Source: Albifimbria verrucaria (lineage: Eukaryota > Ascomycota > Sordariomycetes > Hypocreales > Stachybotryaceae). From it: a stretch of 64,000 nucleotides of DNA. The DNA is taken from contig JAHREC010000019.1 of the NCBI GenBank assembly GCA_020081605.1, forward strand, positions 620,001 to 684,000, in the 5' to 3' direction. Below are positions 12,061 to 26,134 of the stretch, one piece after another; position 1 is the stretch's first letter, and each line of letters begins with the position of its first letter. A program made the position numbers and the translations under genes. The notes under the pieces were generated by a model. That model saw nothing but the letters and a program-made list of their open reading frames with translations, searched no databases and was not told the DNA's origin.

Positions 12061-13638
12061 TGTTGTAGCCTATAAAACAAAAAGACAAAGCCAAGCTAGC
12101 GAAGCTGATTAACTGGGCAGCTAGTACTCGTCTCACACGCTTCGCCACAGTTGCCCCAAAAATAAGGGTACAGCTGATCAGCCTAGAAGAAAAGAAAGAA
12201 GAAAGAAACATGCACATGGCACCACACGCCGTTACCATTAGTAACTCCGCATGCCGGTCTCAAGAGAAGAGGAAAAAGAAAGGAAAAAGAAAGAAACAGC
12301 AAAACGTCGGACCGACATGATGATTAAATGCGCACAAGTCCTTCAGGTCGCTCTAGACTCCTGAAGCCCCTCGTTGAGAATCAGCTGCTGCTGCTTTGCG
12401 ATCCTCATGGGTAGTGGCTTTAGCTCACTGCACCACGGGCCTGTTCCTCTACTCTGTACATCAATCTCGATGTGACGGGACGGGACGGTACGACAATGGT
12501 GGTGTCTTAGCCACACCACAACCATCAAATCCCCGAATGCCGGGGGCAAGTAGCCATGGCCCAAGTAACCAATGATTTGTCCGGAGCTCTGATCCGTCCT
12601 TCTGGAGAAAAGCCTGCGTACGGACTAACCCGCAGCCAAAATCTCCACGCTAACCACTGAGTGTGTGGGCCTTTACGGCGTGTTAGTAACCTGAAATGAA
12701 GAACCATGCCAACCTCGCATCTTTCCGAAATCGGCAATAGCCAGGAATCATGAACTGTAACAGCAGTGGGCGCTGTTTTTTTTTTTCTTTTTCCTTGTTT
12801 CTCTTCCTTTCGATTTCTTTATGCTTCCTTTTTGTTCTGTCTTCCATGATTTCCTTGCTTTTCTTGTCGTCAGCTTATCGACTAGTCTCGGCATTGGGCC
12901 GTTAATCAGGCGTGCCAACGTAAATCGGATAAGCCGATCATGTCTACGCTCTAGAACCGGCTACATCATGTTGATGATGTAAACCAACGGTCCGTGACAG
13001 CATATCATTAGGGCCACTACAACTGTTGCCCTGTTTTCAGAAATTCTGCATAAATGAAATGCACGTATCGGCACATGCATAGCCAAGGTCGTTGTGTGAT
13101 TGACACGTCGCAGTGCACCCTCTGATTGCCGTTACATCACGTTGTTTTAATCATGTGAGGGCTTGTGGTGAGATTTTAAGTTGTTCTAGAAATACAGTAA
13201 AGATCTTCAATCAATGATTCGCACCGTCCAGTATCATCCCTACAACGGGGCAGCTACGCACTGTGGACGGAGCCTTTCTTCTTACCACAACTACATTTGT
13301 GTCCCGATAAGCTATTCTAGGCACATCAACATGTATTTGAACGAGCAATTTAATATTTTGATCAAATGTTGACATAAAATAACGGAGCAACGAAGTTGTC
13401 TGCATGTAGAAATTTTGCGACCCGAGACAAAACAGTATATGGAACGAGTCGGTACTATACTACCAGCCAGGGGCGATTGAAGGGGAAAGGCCAAGAAATT
13501 GATCAAATATGACGTTATATTCAGTTAGTAACCTAGATGGTGAAATCTGTAGTATGTACAGGAAGTAGATGTTGGTAAAGGAGCAACTGGAATGGTGAGA
13601 GAGACTTTCCACATGGAATTCCTCGCATCCATTTGACC
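12061..13638. other. intergenic, upstream of the regulator
   Basis: The stretch contains poly-T and A/G-rich tracts (12774-12850 and 12250-12300) but no credible gene. It probably includes the promoter of the regulator and the 3' region of the mannanase. Confidence 0.45.
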
Positions 13639-15057
13639 CTAATTGATTCCAGCGACGTGGTCGTCCACTAGACAAGTCCAGTCCGCCGAGTCGTCGTAAA
13701 TTGTGAAGCCATCGTCAGATGTCTTTCCAGTGCTCAGGGTTACTCCAAGCTGCCAGAACAAGTCTGCCGCGATGCCCTCAGTCTCCAGTGCGGTTTTCTG
13801 CCATGGCCTCTCATTTTGGCAGTGGTTAGTATCTGAGCCATCTGTATTGTCGTTAGCACACTTCCACACTTTCTGGTCCTCAAAAGCTTACATTCTTCCA
13901 ATAGACAGGGTTTCCCGGCTGCAGCGCAGGCGGCACCGTGCGCCTTGATCCAAGTGTTACCCCAGTCGTCTGTCTGGTCCCAATGGCCAGGGTACATATG
14001 CAAGGTTCCAAAGTCAAGGGTTGAGATGCCCAGGTTCTTGACGAAATCAAGACCCTCCGTGTATTGGAACGGATAGCTGCCGTCCCCTCAAGACCGAAAC
14101 CCTCGTCACCTAGCGTAACCAAGTGCTGTGAGTCGAGACTCTTGATGTATGATGAGATATCGGCAGCCCAGTCATGAATAACGCTTGTATCACATCCCTG
14201 GCACCGTGGCTCGTTAGCAAGCTCCCAAGCAAAGATAGCCGACGACTTGGCATATCGGGAGACGACCGCTTTAACATATGCCTTGTACTGCGCCTGCGCA
14301 GCAGAATTGGTGAACCACGTGGTCTTTGACCCTCCGAAAGCCTTGACATAGGCATTCATGCCTCCGTAATCATCCCAATAGTTTACAAATGGGATGATTA
14401 GCTTTATACCACGGGCTTCAGCCGCGGACACAACATAATCGAGGCGTTCAAGACCATCGGCGCCCGTGTTGATGGTGGAGCCGCTGCTTGATAGCTTTTG
14501 GAAGTAAACTACACCAGATGCTGGTGTCTCGTTGACATCGTTGAAACCCCAGACACGGAGGATTTTGAGGCCTGAGGTGACGAGGGTGTCTAGGGCCTTG
14601 TCGACATCACTGTTGTTGGTAAGGAAGCTGATCCAGTAGCTGTTCGTTCCCGCAACATATTTGTCTCCACCATCAATGACGAACTTCAAGCCGTTGACAG
14701 ACGAAAATCCACTAGCACTAACACTCTCACTACTGGGCTTTGGTGCAGCCGGCAGCGACGAATGCGCGGGCGTGGGGTCTGGCAGAACAGTCTCGACAGC
14801 GGAGGGTTGCACTGGGTTGGGAGTTCCTGCACCTAGGATATGCAAGTCAGAGGTGGTGTTGGATGTAGCAACCTATGTGTCTACTTACCGGGTACGCACT
14901 GCGAGTACCACTCATTGGTTTGCTTACAGTGAGAGTCTGAGACGCAAGATGTTGGACCAGTGTAATCGCGGCCGCCGCACTGAGCCCATAAGCTAGCAGT
15001 GGCTTGAGCTGAGACGGCGCCAGCGGAAATGAGAAAACCAGCAGCAGAATACTTCAT
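13639..15057 (-). CDS. secreted endo-beta-1,4-mannanase, CBM1-GH5
   Basis: Exons are 15057-14889, 14832-13892 and 13841-13639. A signal peptide ([17 protein letters not shown]) precedes a family 1 carbohydrate-binding module ([16 protein letters not shown] to [10 protein letters not shown]). A Pro/Ser linker leads to the GH5 barrel. [12 protein letters not shown] carries the acid/base Glu, and LLEEYG, created by the last splice, carries the nucleophile Glu. RVWGFNDV and [14 protein letters not shown] are typical of GH5 fungal mannanases (subfamily 7-like), which cut beta-1,4-mannan in plant cell walls. The frame breaks in a four-base G run (C4 on the plus strand, 14084-14087); with one more G the coding length becomes divisible by three and gives 437 residues. 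A TATA box lies about 98 bp upstream of the ATG. Confidence 0.92.
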
Positions 15058-16516
15058 CTTTACTCAACGATGGAATGATCAAATGATGGTGGCCAGCACT
15101 TAGGAAGGGAATGACTACTGAATGCAAAGCACGAAAATCCAGGCGCCCAGAGCCTTTATAATGTATTTTGGACATGAGGAGTTCTACGCATACACGCTTG
15201 TGAAATGAAGTGATGCCCCACTGGATACCTTGTAGATCTTGTTAACATGAAGTTGACCGGAAGCCAAAACGCCGCCTATGCTGTCCAGGATTAATTCCAC
15301 AAAGACGCTAGATTGAAGCTAGTGCAACACCGCGGACTTATGAATCCCCGGAGAGGACAACCAAGGGCTTGCTTTACGAGGTTTCTTATTAAAAAGTCGG
15401 CCCTTTCGGTAAAGTCAGATGGGTTGACCCACTATGATGAGACAACATGCTCAGTTAAGCTTTAACATATGAAAGAGTCCTGATGGGCCATTTGTGTTAG
15501 GTGAACTGTGAATGGCATATCTTGAGAAATTTGCTTAACCTGGCAGAGGTACATCGCATGAACCTAAGTGTGTAACAAGGAGAAACCCAAGTACAGCCTT
15601 CCAATCCATTCACCTGAGGATAAAGAAGAACACTTTTATACAGTATTCTAGAATCTAGTCAAGGAGCGAGTCTTTCTGTTTAAAGGGGTCAGGGTCTGGA
15701 AGTAGTTCCCCTAGAGGATCAAATATGCATAGCCATCATCGTCATCCAGTACTTTAATCCAATGCATTATGCCGAAGCCTTTACAAGTGTCCTCATAATA
15801 TGGAGATTTCAAGAGAATTTATCATATATTTCCATCACTGCACGAGCTCCTAAAAGTAGAAAAATGCATATTGTTAGGACTTATCCTGTTCAGCACTTCC
15901 CAGCCGGGAACCAAACATATCCCAGACAGGATGTCGAAAATGTTTGATTGGCTAACCGAGTCTACGGTAATTGAGTAACATAATCGAGGAAATCCCAGCT
16001 TAGGAACCGATTCGTGGTTTTCAATTTTGGCATTTTTATTCCCCAGGCTGATGGGCATCTTAGTGCTTAGCCTGCCCGTTAGCCGAAGGAGGTCAGCCCA
16101 CTCAGGTAATTCACGAGATCCTTTCCGCCATCTCGCGCTCATGACCAAAGCTGCGCATTGTAATTGAACAACTAAAATGCTCAAAAGCGGAATTTAGACC
16201 ATTTGGATCCTCTCTTTCCCCTTTGTAGTTTGATGCCATGCTGTAGTGCTTGCCAAAGCGCTCCTTTGATCCTTCGGACCAGCATCGTCTTGAGTTGTGA
16301 ACCTCGCCTATCATCCATGTAGATATCGACTAATCGTATCCTCATCCAGAGATATAAAGACAAACCACCCTCATTCTATCCCTCTTCTCCTTCCCTAACT
16401 GTTTTCTTGCTTTTTGTTTCTCTGTTTGATTGCTAGGCAAAGAGGAGTTTGTGCCAGGTAATAATTGTCATATGTAATTGGTTAGGACGTCAGCAAATCC
16501 TTCATTGACTGTAGAG
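15058..16516. other. intergenic, divergent promoters
   Basis: This region lies between the divergently transcribed mannanase and the Gfo/Idh gene. No other coding or repeat feature is supported. Confidence 0.5.
15155..15160 (-). promoter_or_regulatory. TATA box of the mannanase gene
   Basis: TATAAA reads on the minus strand about 98 bp before the ATG, a normal distance for highly expressed fungal secreted-enzyme genes. Confidence 0.5.
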
Positions 16517-17900
16517 ATGGGTTCTTTCATCAGCCGTGTCTGGAAAGTCTTCAACCCTCCTATAACAATTGTCAAGACTCAAAATGCTCTCAAATTTGGG
16601 ATATTGGGTGCAGCCAAGATTGCGTAAGCCTCATCAATCCCACTTCAACTCCAATTACTGACAAACCAAGACCTCTAACTCTTATCATCCCGGCTCAATC
16701 ACATGCTGAAGTGATTGTTCAAGCCGTTTCAGCACGTGACCGGAAGAAAGCAGAAGAATTTGCTAAGAAGCATAATATTCCCGAGGTCAAGAACTCATAT
16801 CAAGGTATGCCTATGTACCCTGGACCATAAATCATGACTCCTTTGGCCATGCAATGCCTGAGCGCTGATGCCCTGCGACTAGACATTCTTGACGACCCAA
16901 AGATTGACTGTGTCTTCATTCCCCTTCCCAATGCTTACCATTATGAGTGGGCCGTGAAAGCTGTTCGTGCTGGAAAACACGTGCTTCTCGAGAAGCCTTC
17001 GGTGTCAAATTCCGAAGAGGCTAGGAAACTCTTCCACCTTCCAGAGCTATCTGAAACAGGGGCTCCAGTCCTATTGGAAGCCTTCCACAATCGCTTCCAC
17101 CCTTCCTACGCCCACTTCCTTTCCCTTGTCACACCAGCTGATGTGGTCCATGTTTCCTCATATTGCATGGTACCTCGGTGGATGAATGCGAAAGATGACA
17201 TTTATTTTAACCACTCCATGGCTGGTGGCTCAATGATGCATTTGGGAACATACACTTTTGCCGCGATGCGTGACGTATTTGATGCAGAGCCAGAGGAATG
17301 CTTGGAATGCAAGACATTTACACCTGTCGATGCTGGCTGGGACGATTATTCTCAGCCCAACCGAGACAAGATTGATAGAGACTTCAGGGTCAAATTTCGG
17401 TTTCCAAATGGCGGTATCGGAGAATCAGAGAGCACACAGTGGGGTCCTTCAATATTCAAGCCGTCGTATGTGATCGTCACGCACAAGGAGGTCGATGTTC
17501 CCGACCAAACACTGCCTGATTCACAACGAAAGCTTCGAACTCGAGAAATAACTCTACATGAGTTCATGCATGGGGCTATTTGGCATCGAATCGACGTTAA
17601 AGATGTTTTTGTAATTCGCAATGCCACTGATGGAAAAGTTCTCAAGCGGTGGGAAGAAATAGTGTCGCACAAGGCATACACCTTCGAAGATGCTGGGAAC
17701 TCGTTTTGGGATTTCCCAGTGAAGACTTTTGGACATCATACCGCCATCAACTTGAACAGTTTGTGAATCGGGTTCGAGGGCGAAAAACTGCATCTTGGGT
17801 GGATGCAGAAGACTCAATTGCCCAGATGAAGATGATTGATATGGCATATGCTAAGAGTGGCCTTGGCGCTCGACCTTCCCGACTCTTTGAAGACAATTAG
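16517..17900 (+). CDS. Gfo/Idh/MocA oxidoreductase (dihydrodiol/xylose dehydrogenase-like)
   Basis: Exon 1 (16517-16623) gives LKFGILGAAKIA, the Rossmann dinucleotide motif. Exon 2 (16671-16804) and exon 3 (from 16883) follow two GT-AG introns. VFIPLPNAYHYEWAVKAVRAGKHVLLEKP is the family hallmark, with the catalytic EKP Lys. GGSMMHLGTYTFAAMRDV belongs to the substrate-binding alpha/beta domain. The C-terminal part changes frame in about 17690-17725 and continues as YRHQLEQFVNRVRG, then DSIAQMKMIDMAYAKSGL and RPSRLFEDN, the expected family end. The enzyme should be NAD(P)-dependent and cytosolic, acting on a sugar or trans-dihydrodiol. The exact substrate cannot be told from sequence. Confidence 0.85.
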
Positions 17901-18262
17901 CAAGCAATTCAGAACTTTTTGCATTACCTCTAACTAAACTTGCCATACATCGATGATATCCGCATTGACTGGTTTCTAATACTACGCAACTGGGGCAGAC
18001 GACGGATAATGGTAATTTATCACAAAAGATCTAGGATCTTTCGCATATGAGGAAGTCTCGATGCTTCGAGCACAATCAACAAGCAAATCTAGTGATAAAA
18101 TGGACAGAAAGGAACTAATAAATGATGTAATATCGTCAATTTCATATACTGCAATATGTCCAATTGCCTCATTGGTGACATTCAATGTCAAATAGATATA
18201 CACATGAATTCTGCCTCAAGACATCCTCCTTCACCATCGTATCCAAATCCTACCAGAAACCC
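17901..18262. other. intergenic between convergent genes
   Basis: These 362 bases hold the facing 3' ends of the oxidoreductase and the xylanase. Nothing else is seen. Confidence 0.5.
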
Positions 18263-19217
<955 letters not shown>

Positions 19218-19323
19218 GATGGCGGTAGTTGGTTGGTAGGGTACTGTAGGCAATTGAGGTTGATCGGTGCTGCACTGGGTTGATCAAGAAACGGGAGGAA
19301 GGGAGTGGGCAAGAGAGATGGTC

Positions 19324-19329
19324 TTTATA
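19324..19329 (-). promoter_or_regulatory. TATA box of the xylanase gene
   Basis: TATAAA on the minus strand lies 107 bp before the ATG at 19217. Confidence 0.5.
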
Positions 19330-21128
19330 GCACCTGTCAAGTGAGGATCAATGGAGAAGTCAATAACGCTGTTGTGGATATTCGTCCCACGTCCCGGCCG
19401 GGTGATGGCCATGTCACCCGATCTCCACCGGCCCATTCACTGCTTCCGGTTCGCTGTCGAGTAAACTAGCGAGTTGACAGTCGTAAGCATCCCGTAATCT
19501 TCCCAAGTAGATTGGTACCCCAGATTCCAAGGCACTGCCGCTGCACCAACCGAATATGCATAGTCGATCTCGGGTCATGGTTTTTAGGCTAATATCCATT
19601 TCGGTACCCTCCCTTGCCTCCTTTGATCCGCAGCTCATTTGAGCCGCTGATCTGAGACAGCCTTTGTTTGACGTTTACGGCCGCCAAGCTTCATGCAACT
19701 GGTGCCACTCATCTCTATGTAACGACAACTCATGAATTACGTTTGTAAAGTTATAGCATTAACCTTAAGCTTTTGGCAAAAGAAACGTCCTAAGAAAACA
19801 GTTTTCGTTCAGCCTGTTTCAGTGTTTCGGGTTAGGGGTTAGTGATCGACAATACAAATTACGCTATTCAGTCAGGAGTTGGCGTGGCCTGGATTTCAAA
19901 CCTGGCGAGACCCAACGTCGATCTCTCAACCAACCATTAGAAAGAAAAGAAGTGGATTTCATCGCTTCACGCGTCATCCTGAGTGTTGAAGATCCTTACC
20001 ACCGGAGTTGCAACTCCATCAGACTGTCGGATGGTTTGTTTAAGGCTGAATCCAGGACGGCGGTGATCAGCGCGGATGAATAGCTAAATCACAAATACCG
20101 GTTTACCCAGCTCTGAAAACGAGATTCCATGGGCAATGATTTATCGTGAACGAGGCATTTTGTTTCACTACATCATTATGCCTGATTATTCGCAATGCTC
20201 AAGATCCATGGTACTTATGTACCCGGTATCGGTTTTAATGTCAGATTCCAGCATCGGGTATTACGATGTAAAATTGAGCATCTGTAAGGTTGAAGCTCCT
20301 CATTATCACAAGGAAATAGTAAGACATAGTGTAATGAGCTGGAACTTCTAGCCAAGAGGGTTTCAACGGTAGAAACAAGAGTTGAAACGAAACTCGTAAC
20401 GCACATACTCTCAATCCGTTGAATCAATGTAAGGAGCTACTATCTTTCTTGCCTGATAATTCTGCGCGAATGTTCTCTCAGCGTTTCATAAAGAGTTTCG
20501 CTTTCTAATTCTGTGTCAGCAAAAACGGTGACCTATTCCATGAATAACTTTCTCCAGATCTATTTCCTGCAACCAGGTATTAATCCCTCGCCCATGCCAG
20601 GGTGAATTTTTCCATCTCTGGACTATATGTACCGCAGGGAGGTTGATAGGGATAAGGACGCAAAAGGCATTCCATATTTAACTGCTTGCTTGCTTATTTC
20701 GTTGTTGACCACGAAGAACCCCATAGCAGTTATCAACAGTTCTTAGCAACACTAAACTACGATATAATGTTCTCTAGTCCTTAAATGCAGCGACTGTGGA
20801 CCGACGTGCGAACAGTTCCTCAAGAAGAACAATCCTCTCAGCACTATCCTAGACAATCTTACCAGTGTAATCCCAGCATACTTGTACTGCCAAGGATTGG
20901 ATAAATTGGCTTTCTCGCAGCATACCAAGCAAATAGTAACCAAGTACCAGACGTGTCCTCTGCTGTGGTCCTTTCAGATCCTATTCCGGCCTTTGAACGG
21001 ACTGTGGAACCTGTAGAAACACTCAATGAGAGAACCGCGCTCTACGAATAAGGACCTCCAGTTGAGTTGATTCATAAGCCAGTGATCAAAAGAATAGTTG
21101 AAGCCAATGCATTCATTAAATCTTATGT
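19330..21128. other. intergenic
   Basis: Apart from the xylanase promoter there is no supported gene, repeat or RNA in this 1.8 kb. Short ORFs near 20136-20427 overlap on both strands without any signature. Confidence 0.45.
19587..19592 (+). promoter_or_regulatory. possible XlnR/XYR1 site
   Basis: GGCTAA, the core bound by the xylanase activator XlnR/XYR1 in Aspergillus and Trichoderma, lies about 370 bp upstream of the GH11 start. Six-base matches occur by chance, so this is suggestive only. Confidence 0.3.
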
Positions 21129-23241
21129 CTAAGCTTTTTTAGGAAGAAGGATTTGTTGCCGCTTCCAGACCAACAACAGGGCTGGGAGCTCGGCTGCTCC
21201 TGAAATACAGAGCGTCAATGAAGCCCTGAGAAAGAATCGAGCGAACATCTTCCTGGAAACTTTCGCTGAGGGACCTATCCCTGTCTGAAGTTGTTCGAGC
21301 TTTGCTAAGTCCTCAAGGCTACCAATTCCCAAGTCCCTCAGCTGAGGCATGACATGTATCTTAAAAACGGAGGTTGCTATGGCCAGTATGACAGCTCCAC
21401 CCATCATTCGAAACTGAGTCACTGCTCCCATTCCCACAGCTGCAGTAAGTCAATAAATTTTTCCAAAGTAATTACATGCTCTGCGGGGTTGCTTACCAGA
21501 GTCTCTACGTCCCGCTGCCAATGGTATTAAAATAACCACCGTCTGATAAACTGCACCGCAACCAAAGCCGGCAAGAGCAAGATAGCCATATGTCGAGGGT
21601 GCAATAGACTGCTTCTCTGGTAGTGCACTCAATAGTCCAAATCCAATAACCTGTAAGGATGCTCCGATTAAACCATAGAATATTGGAGGCAGGCCGAACC
21701 TGTCGCCAAGAATACCTCCAAGAACTGCTGCGCACGGCGTGGACAGGGCAAATAGAAGCATTCTTATTCCAGCCTGCAAGCTGCTTAAACCATTGACGAG
21801 CTGAAATCTTGAAGGAAAAATAAAAGGCTAACGGTCCAAGGGCCGCCGAGGAGAAATGACGATCTACGTCTTCTGATCAGTTTTGCAGGCCACAGAGCCG
21901 AGAGGTTCAAATAATTTGTCTTGCTTTGGGTTTTCAAATTGAAGTCATAGTTAATGAAGCGAGGAAGAAGCCATGAAGAACTCACATCAAAATGCCAATC
22001 AATGCTCGGTCCGTAACAAATCGCCAAGGCAGAACTGGCTCTCGAATTTCTGAAGCTAGACTCACTCGTCTTTCCCATAGCAACAAAGCAATCCAAAGTA
22101 TCCCAGAGACAGTGAGTAAAGAGATCACATAACTAGATCGCCAAGGGAAACGGGAGCCAGTCTCTTCGAAATCAGCTGTGATAGACAAAGTTGACAAGAA
22201 AAGCAGGACTGAACCGAGAATGTCAACTCGTAGCCAAGTATTTTTCGACACAAGGTTCTTTAACCCGTAGAATTTGCTAGGATTGTTTGAATGATACGGA
22301 AATCCTGCAGGAATTGCGAATATAGACAGAGCAAGAGCAAGTGCCGCTGCTGGCAAACTGTTCATCATTAGTCTCGGTGTAACAATGAAGGTTAGGCTGA
22401 ACTCTTCTCACTTCATAAAGAAGACCCATCTCCATGTAGTAGCTGAGGAAATTGCACCACCAAGGATCGGGCCTAGGCCCATCGAAAGAGCAGCGGGTAT
22501 CCCCAAAAGTGCTGCGAATTGACCATAGTCATGCGGTGGTACAACTTCAGCGATAAAGACCATATTCATAGCAAAACAGCCACCGCCTCCAACACCTTGG
22601 AAGGCTCTGAAAACAATGCTTCAACAGTCAACAAGGGTAGTTAACAAGCAGGAATTAAAAGCGAGAATTAACAGTTGGACAACAGATGATGCCGATCCGC
22701 AAATGGCGGAGAAAATCGTAAAAATGACAATACAGAGTATCATGAGCTGCTTTCGGCCAACTATGTCGCTAAATTTGGTGAATATAATCACCACAGCCAC
22801 ATAGCCCAGCAGGTAACTGGACATTATCCAACTAGACTCTCCAAGTCCACCTAGCTCGTTGGTTATTCCAACCAGTGCCGTGGAAACGACAGAAATCTCG
22901 ACTGAAACCATGAAAAAGTTGATACATAACCTTAGCATCACAGAGTAAATTAGCATTGACGCCTTGCTAAGAAGAGGCAGTCAGTCATCAACATTTCTAA
23001 CGTACAACGTGGTTACAGCCCAGAAACGCAGTCCCCGAAGATACTCTATGTTTTTAGCATCGGGGTCGGCGATTTGGGCTTTAGAGGGCGATCTTTTGAA
23101 GACTGTGGACTGAGCGGGACCCGTTGCTGACGTGGGTTTCTCTTCGGAAGGCATAGTGATTCCTGGGTCTACACCGTCAGTGGTGTATTGATTGAGCATG
23201 ACACCTGATTCTGGTTGAGCAAGCTCGATGACGTTTAACAC
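21129..23241 (-). CDS. MFS transporter, DHA2-like multidrug/metabolite exporter
   Basis: A hydrophilic N-terminus (about 75 residues) is followed by many hydrophobic helices over six or more exons. The loop 2-3 motif appears as FTKFSDIVGRKQLMIL. GLGPILGGAIS is the antiporter motif C (GP-x-x-GG), and WRWVFFMK follows helix 6. Later helices include LGGILGDRFGLPPIFYGLIG and YGYLALAGFGCGAVYQ. The size and helix count fit the 14-helix DHA2 group, which exports drugs or metabolites from the plasma membrane by proton antiport. The last 40 codons near 21240-21280 read partly in a second frame, so the C-terminus is uncertain. The gene faces away from the P450 at 24.5 kb and the two share one intergenic region. 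Confidence 0.85.
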
Positions 23242-24469
23242 AGCAACGTAAATTATAAAATTCCACGAGCTTTGAAAACTTGAGAATATGAGAGACCGGC
23301 GTAGTGCGTTATTTGCGTGGGGATTGCTCAGACCCTGTCACCGTAGCCTCGAACGTACCAAAGCAACCATGTCGCGGCCACAACCAACACACAAAGCGAA
23401 AATGCTACCAATTTAAACTGAGTTGGTTTTGCGGTGATATTGCGTGCCGTTTGAGGTTACATTCCCTTTGGATCGAACTTCATCTACCTAACCAAGTGAA
23501 TTTGGGTCTTGGGGTTACCTTACTCTATGTAGTTCTTATGTCAATTTGTGTTCTCCTACGGATTTACTCCTTTTTGTTCATTAAAAACAGTGAAATTTGA
23601 AGACGAGTTTTGTTTGTCTACCTATTATACCTGGGGAATCTTACTGAGCAGTGTCTAGTGCTCGGTGCCATCGGCGAGGTTCGTGTTGGTTAAATAATGA
23701 TCATTGGTGTTACGAAACGCTAACTATACCTGAAAACTAAAGGGAACTACTATGCTCTCGCATATTTAGGCTGCGAATTTACTGGTCTAGATACTTTCTT
23801 CATGCATCAATGAGATGTCAACTACCACAAGCTGTCTGACATTCCTTTCGTAAGTGCAGCATCCTTGCCTATGGAAGCTGCTCTCTCTCTTCTTAAGAGC
23901 ACGGGAGACGAGAGAAAGCCGGTTGAAGGGCTTGCATTTACTGTGCAAACTATCCAAGACGTATTCTTAGGCGTGTTCGCACACCCCAGCTGCTGCGTTT
24001 TACTCTAGTGGATTGATCACAACACCGGCTTCGTCATCCATAAAAGATCCCTTGCTACTCGGTTCCCATACTGTGAAGATAATAACTTCTAAATGTCCCT
24101 GTAGTTTGCATAAAAGCCCCACACACACTTGGCCTCAGTGGTTGGTAGTTTTTACCAACATAAGGCAGTGTCGCATCGAAAATTGATGTTGGTTGCCAAG
24201 AAACGCAATGACCGCCCAACCATCATGTCAGAACAGGGGATGATCATCTAAATGCATGTTGGTTTGTGCCACATGGTTTTGAGGTTAGGAAAAGAAGGGT
24301 CAAGCCTACCACTAACTTTTCGTTTAAAGGATGAGATTTCTTGTCTTGCTTATCCCTATCAGCACGTAGTCAGCTTTTCCAGACAAGTAATATCATTGTT
24401 CCATCTCGAAATTTATTCATATTAAGGCCTAATGAAGGCCCCAGTCTTGCCTGCATAATAGAAGTCATT
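23242..24469. other. shared upstream region of MFS and P450 genes
   Basis: This 1.2 kb stretch lies between two divergent genes and must hold both promoters. No other ORF is convincing. Confidence 0.5.
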
Positions 24470-26134
24470 ATGTACCCACCGCCTTTCGAGAATATGGAGT
24501 TGACGCTTCGAACTTCTATACTTTATTACGCCCCTTATTTCTTCTGTCATATGTGAGTGAAGCTGCGAAACGCATCCGATTTCATGTGACTCAAGGTAAC
24601 CACCATTGTCACAGCTTTTTCTTTTGCTCAGCTATCGCCTCACATTTCATCCTCTGCGGAAATATCCTGGTCCAGTTCTCGCTAAGCTCACTGATGCATA
24701 TGGCGGACTTCATGCTATTCAAAAACGATTTCATTTGGTCACATATGATGCTCATCAGAAGTATGGCAAAGTGGTCAGGTTGGGCCCCAACAGGCTAGTA
24801 TTCAATAGTGCAGCAGCCCTACATGGTGAGACTCCCTGATGTCTACTCTATCGCGAATTTCTAACATGATCATTGATCAAAGATATATACCAGAACCCCA
24901 GGGTGAACAAGTCCGAGGTCTACAGGCTTTCGCGCATGCTTCCTTTCGCAAATACCTTCGACACCTTGGATCTCGAAGAACATCGTCGAAAACGAAAGAT
25001 TATCAGCCAGCCAATTTCAGAGCGTAAGTTACGAACGTTCGAGCCAGTCATGATTAAACAGGTGAACGAGTTTATTGCCCACCTGCATACTGCCGCCCGG
25101 AAAGCAGAGCCTGCAAATATGACAGAATGGTGTCGAAATCTGGCAGGAGACATTATTGGACACCTAGCTTTCGGATATCCTTTGAAACTGCTCACTGAGG
25201 ATACAAATCGATGGCTTCTGCCTGGGCTGCTCATGGTGACCTACCGTGTCAATGTGCTCATGCAATTCCCTTTACTACAGCACCTGGATCCACTGATCAA
25301 GTTCTTCGGTCGCAAAATCCGGCAGAGATATTTGAAGGTCGCGGAGACAATGATCCAAGCCCGCCTTGCGCTTGAGAAAGACGCGAAATACGACTTCTAT
25401 TCAATGGTTGTCGACCACCTCCGACCAGGAAAGTCACTAAGAGACAGCGAACTTTGGGGTGAAGGTTTCCTTTACATTTCCGCAGGAGGCAACACAATCT
25501 CGGCCACGATGAGTGCAATGTTCTACTATCTATCTCGGTACCCGAATTGTTACAAGAGTTTGGCCAACGAAATCCGAACAAATTTCAGCTCTCCGGATGA
25601 GATCACATGGGATGAGAAACTACGCGGCTGTCATTACCTCAGAGCATGCATTAATGAGGCTCTTCGTCTAGCCACCCCTAACTCCACCACTCTGTGGAGA
25701 GAACAAATGCTTAAAGATAATAAAGGGAAAAAGTACCCTTATCCGCTTATGATAGACGGCTTCGAAGTTCCTCCAGGCACTCTCATCGGGGTCAATCTCT
25801 ATGCGATCCATCACAATGAGGAATACTATCCAGAACCTTTCCATTTCAAGCCAGAACGTTGGTTGAATGGAGGAGAAGATCTTCTACACACAGCGTTCGC
25901 TCCGTTTATGCTTGGGTCACGATCGTGTCCCGGGAAAAACATGGCGTACCAGGAAATCAGCATCGCCATGGCACGGGTGTTTTTGCATTTTGACTTTGAG
26001 CCTGCACCTGGGGAAATGGGAAAGATTGGGAAATTGGCCCCAATAGGGGCATGCCATATCAATACGACATAGCGGACATATTCAACACAGTACACAATGG
26101 GCCTTACTTGGTGTTTCGCAGTCGTGGGATCTGA
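24470..26134 (+). CDS. cytochrome P450 monooxygenase
   Basis: Introns at 24553-24631 and 24826-24882 join a short N-terminal hydrophobic exon to RLTFHPLRKYPGPVLAKLTD, the proline-rich hinge. The I-helix reads ISAGGNTISATMS, ExxR is NEALRL, and FKPERW follows. The heme loop is FMLGSRSCPGKN (F-x-x-G-x-R-x-C-x-G), so the Cys thiolate ligand is present. The start could be 24470 or 24494; the membrane anchor is unusually short, so a further upstream exon is possible. Near 26036-26052 the frame slips, and the second frame gives the normal end, YDIADIFNTVHNGPYLVF, to 26134. Substrate unknown; probably ER-bound and dependent on a P450 reductase. It is paired head-to-head with the MFS exporter. Confidence 0.9.

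Noticed and set aside
19880..19935. tRNA-like sequence on the minus strand with a B-box-like GGTTTGAAATCC
   Set aside because: The stems do not pair and there is no acceptor stem, so it is not a tRNA gene.
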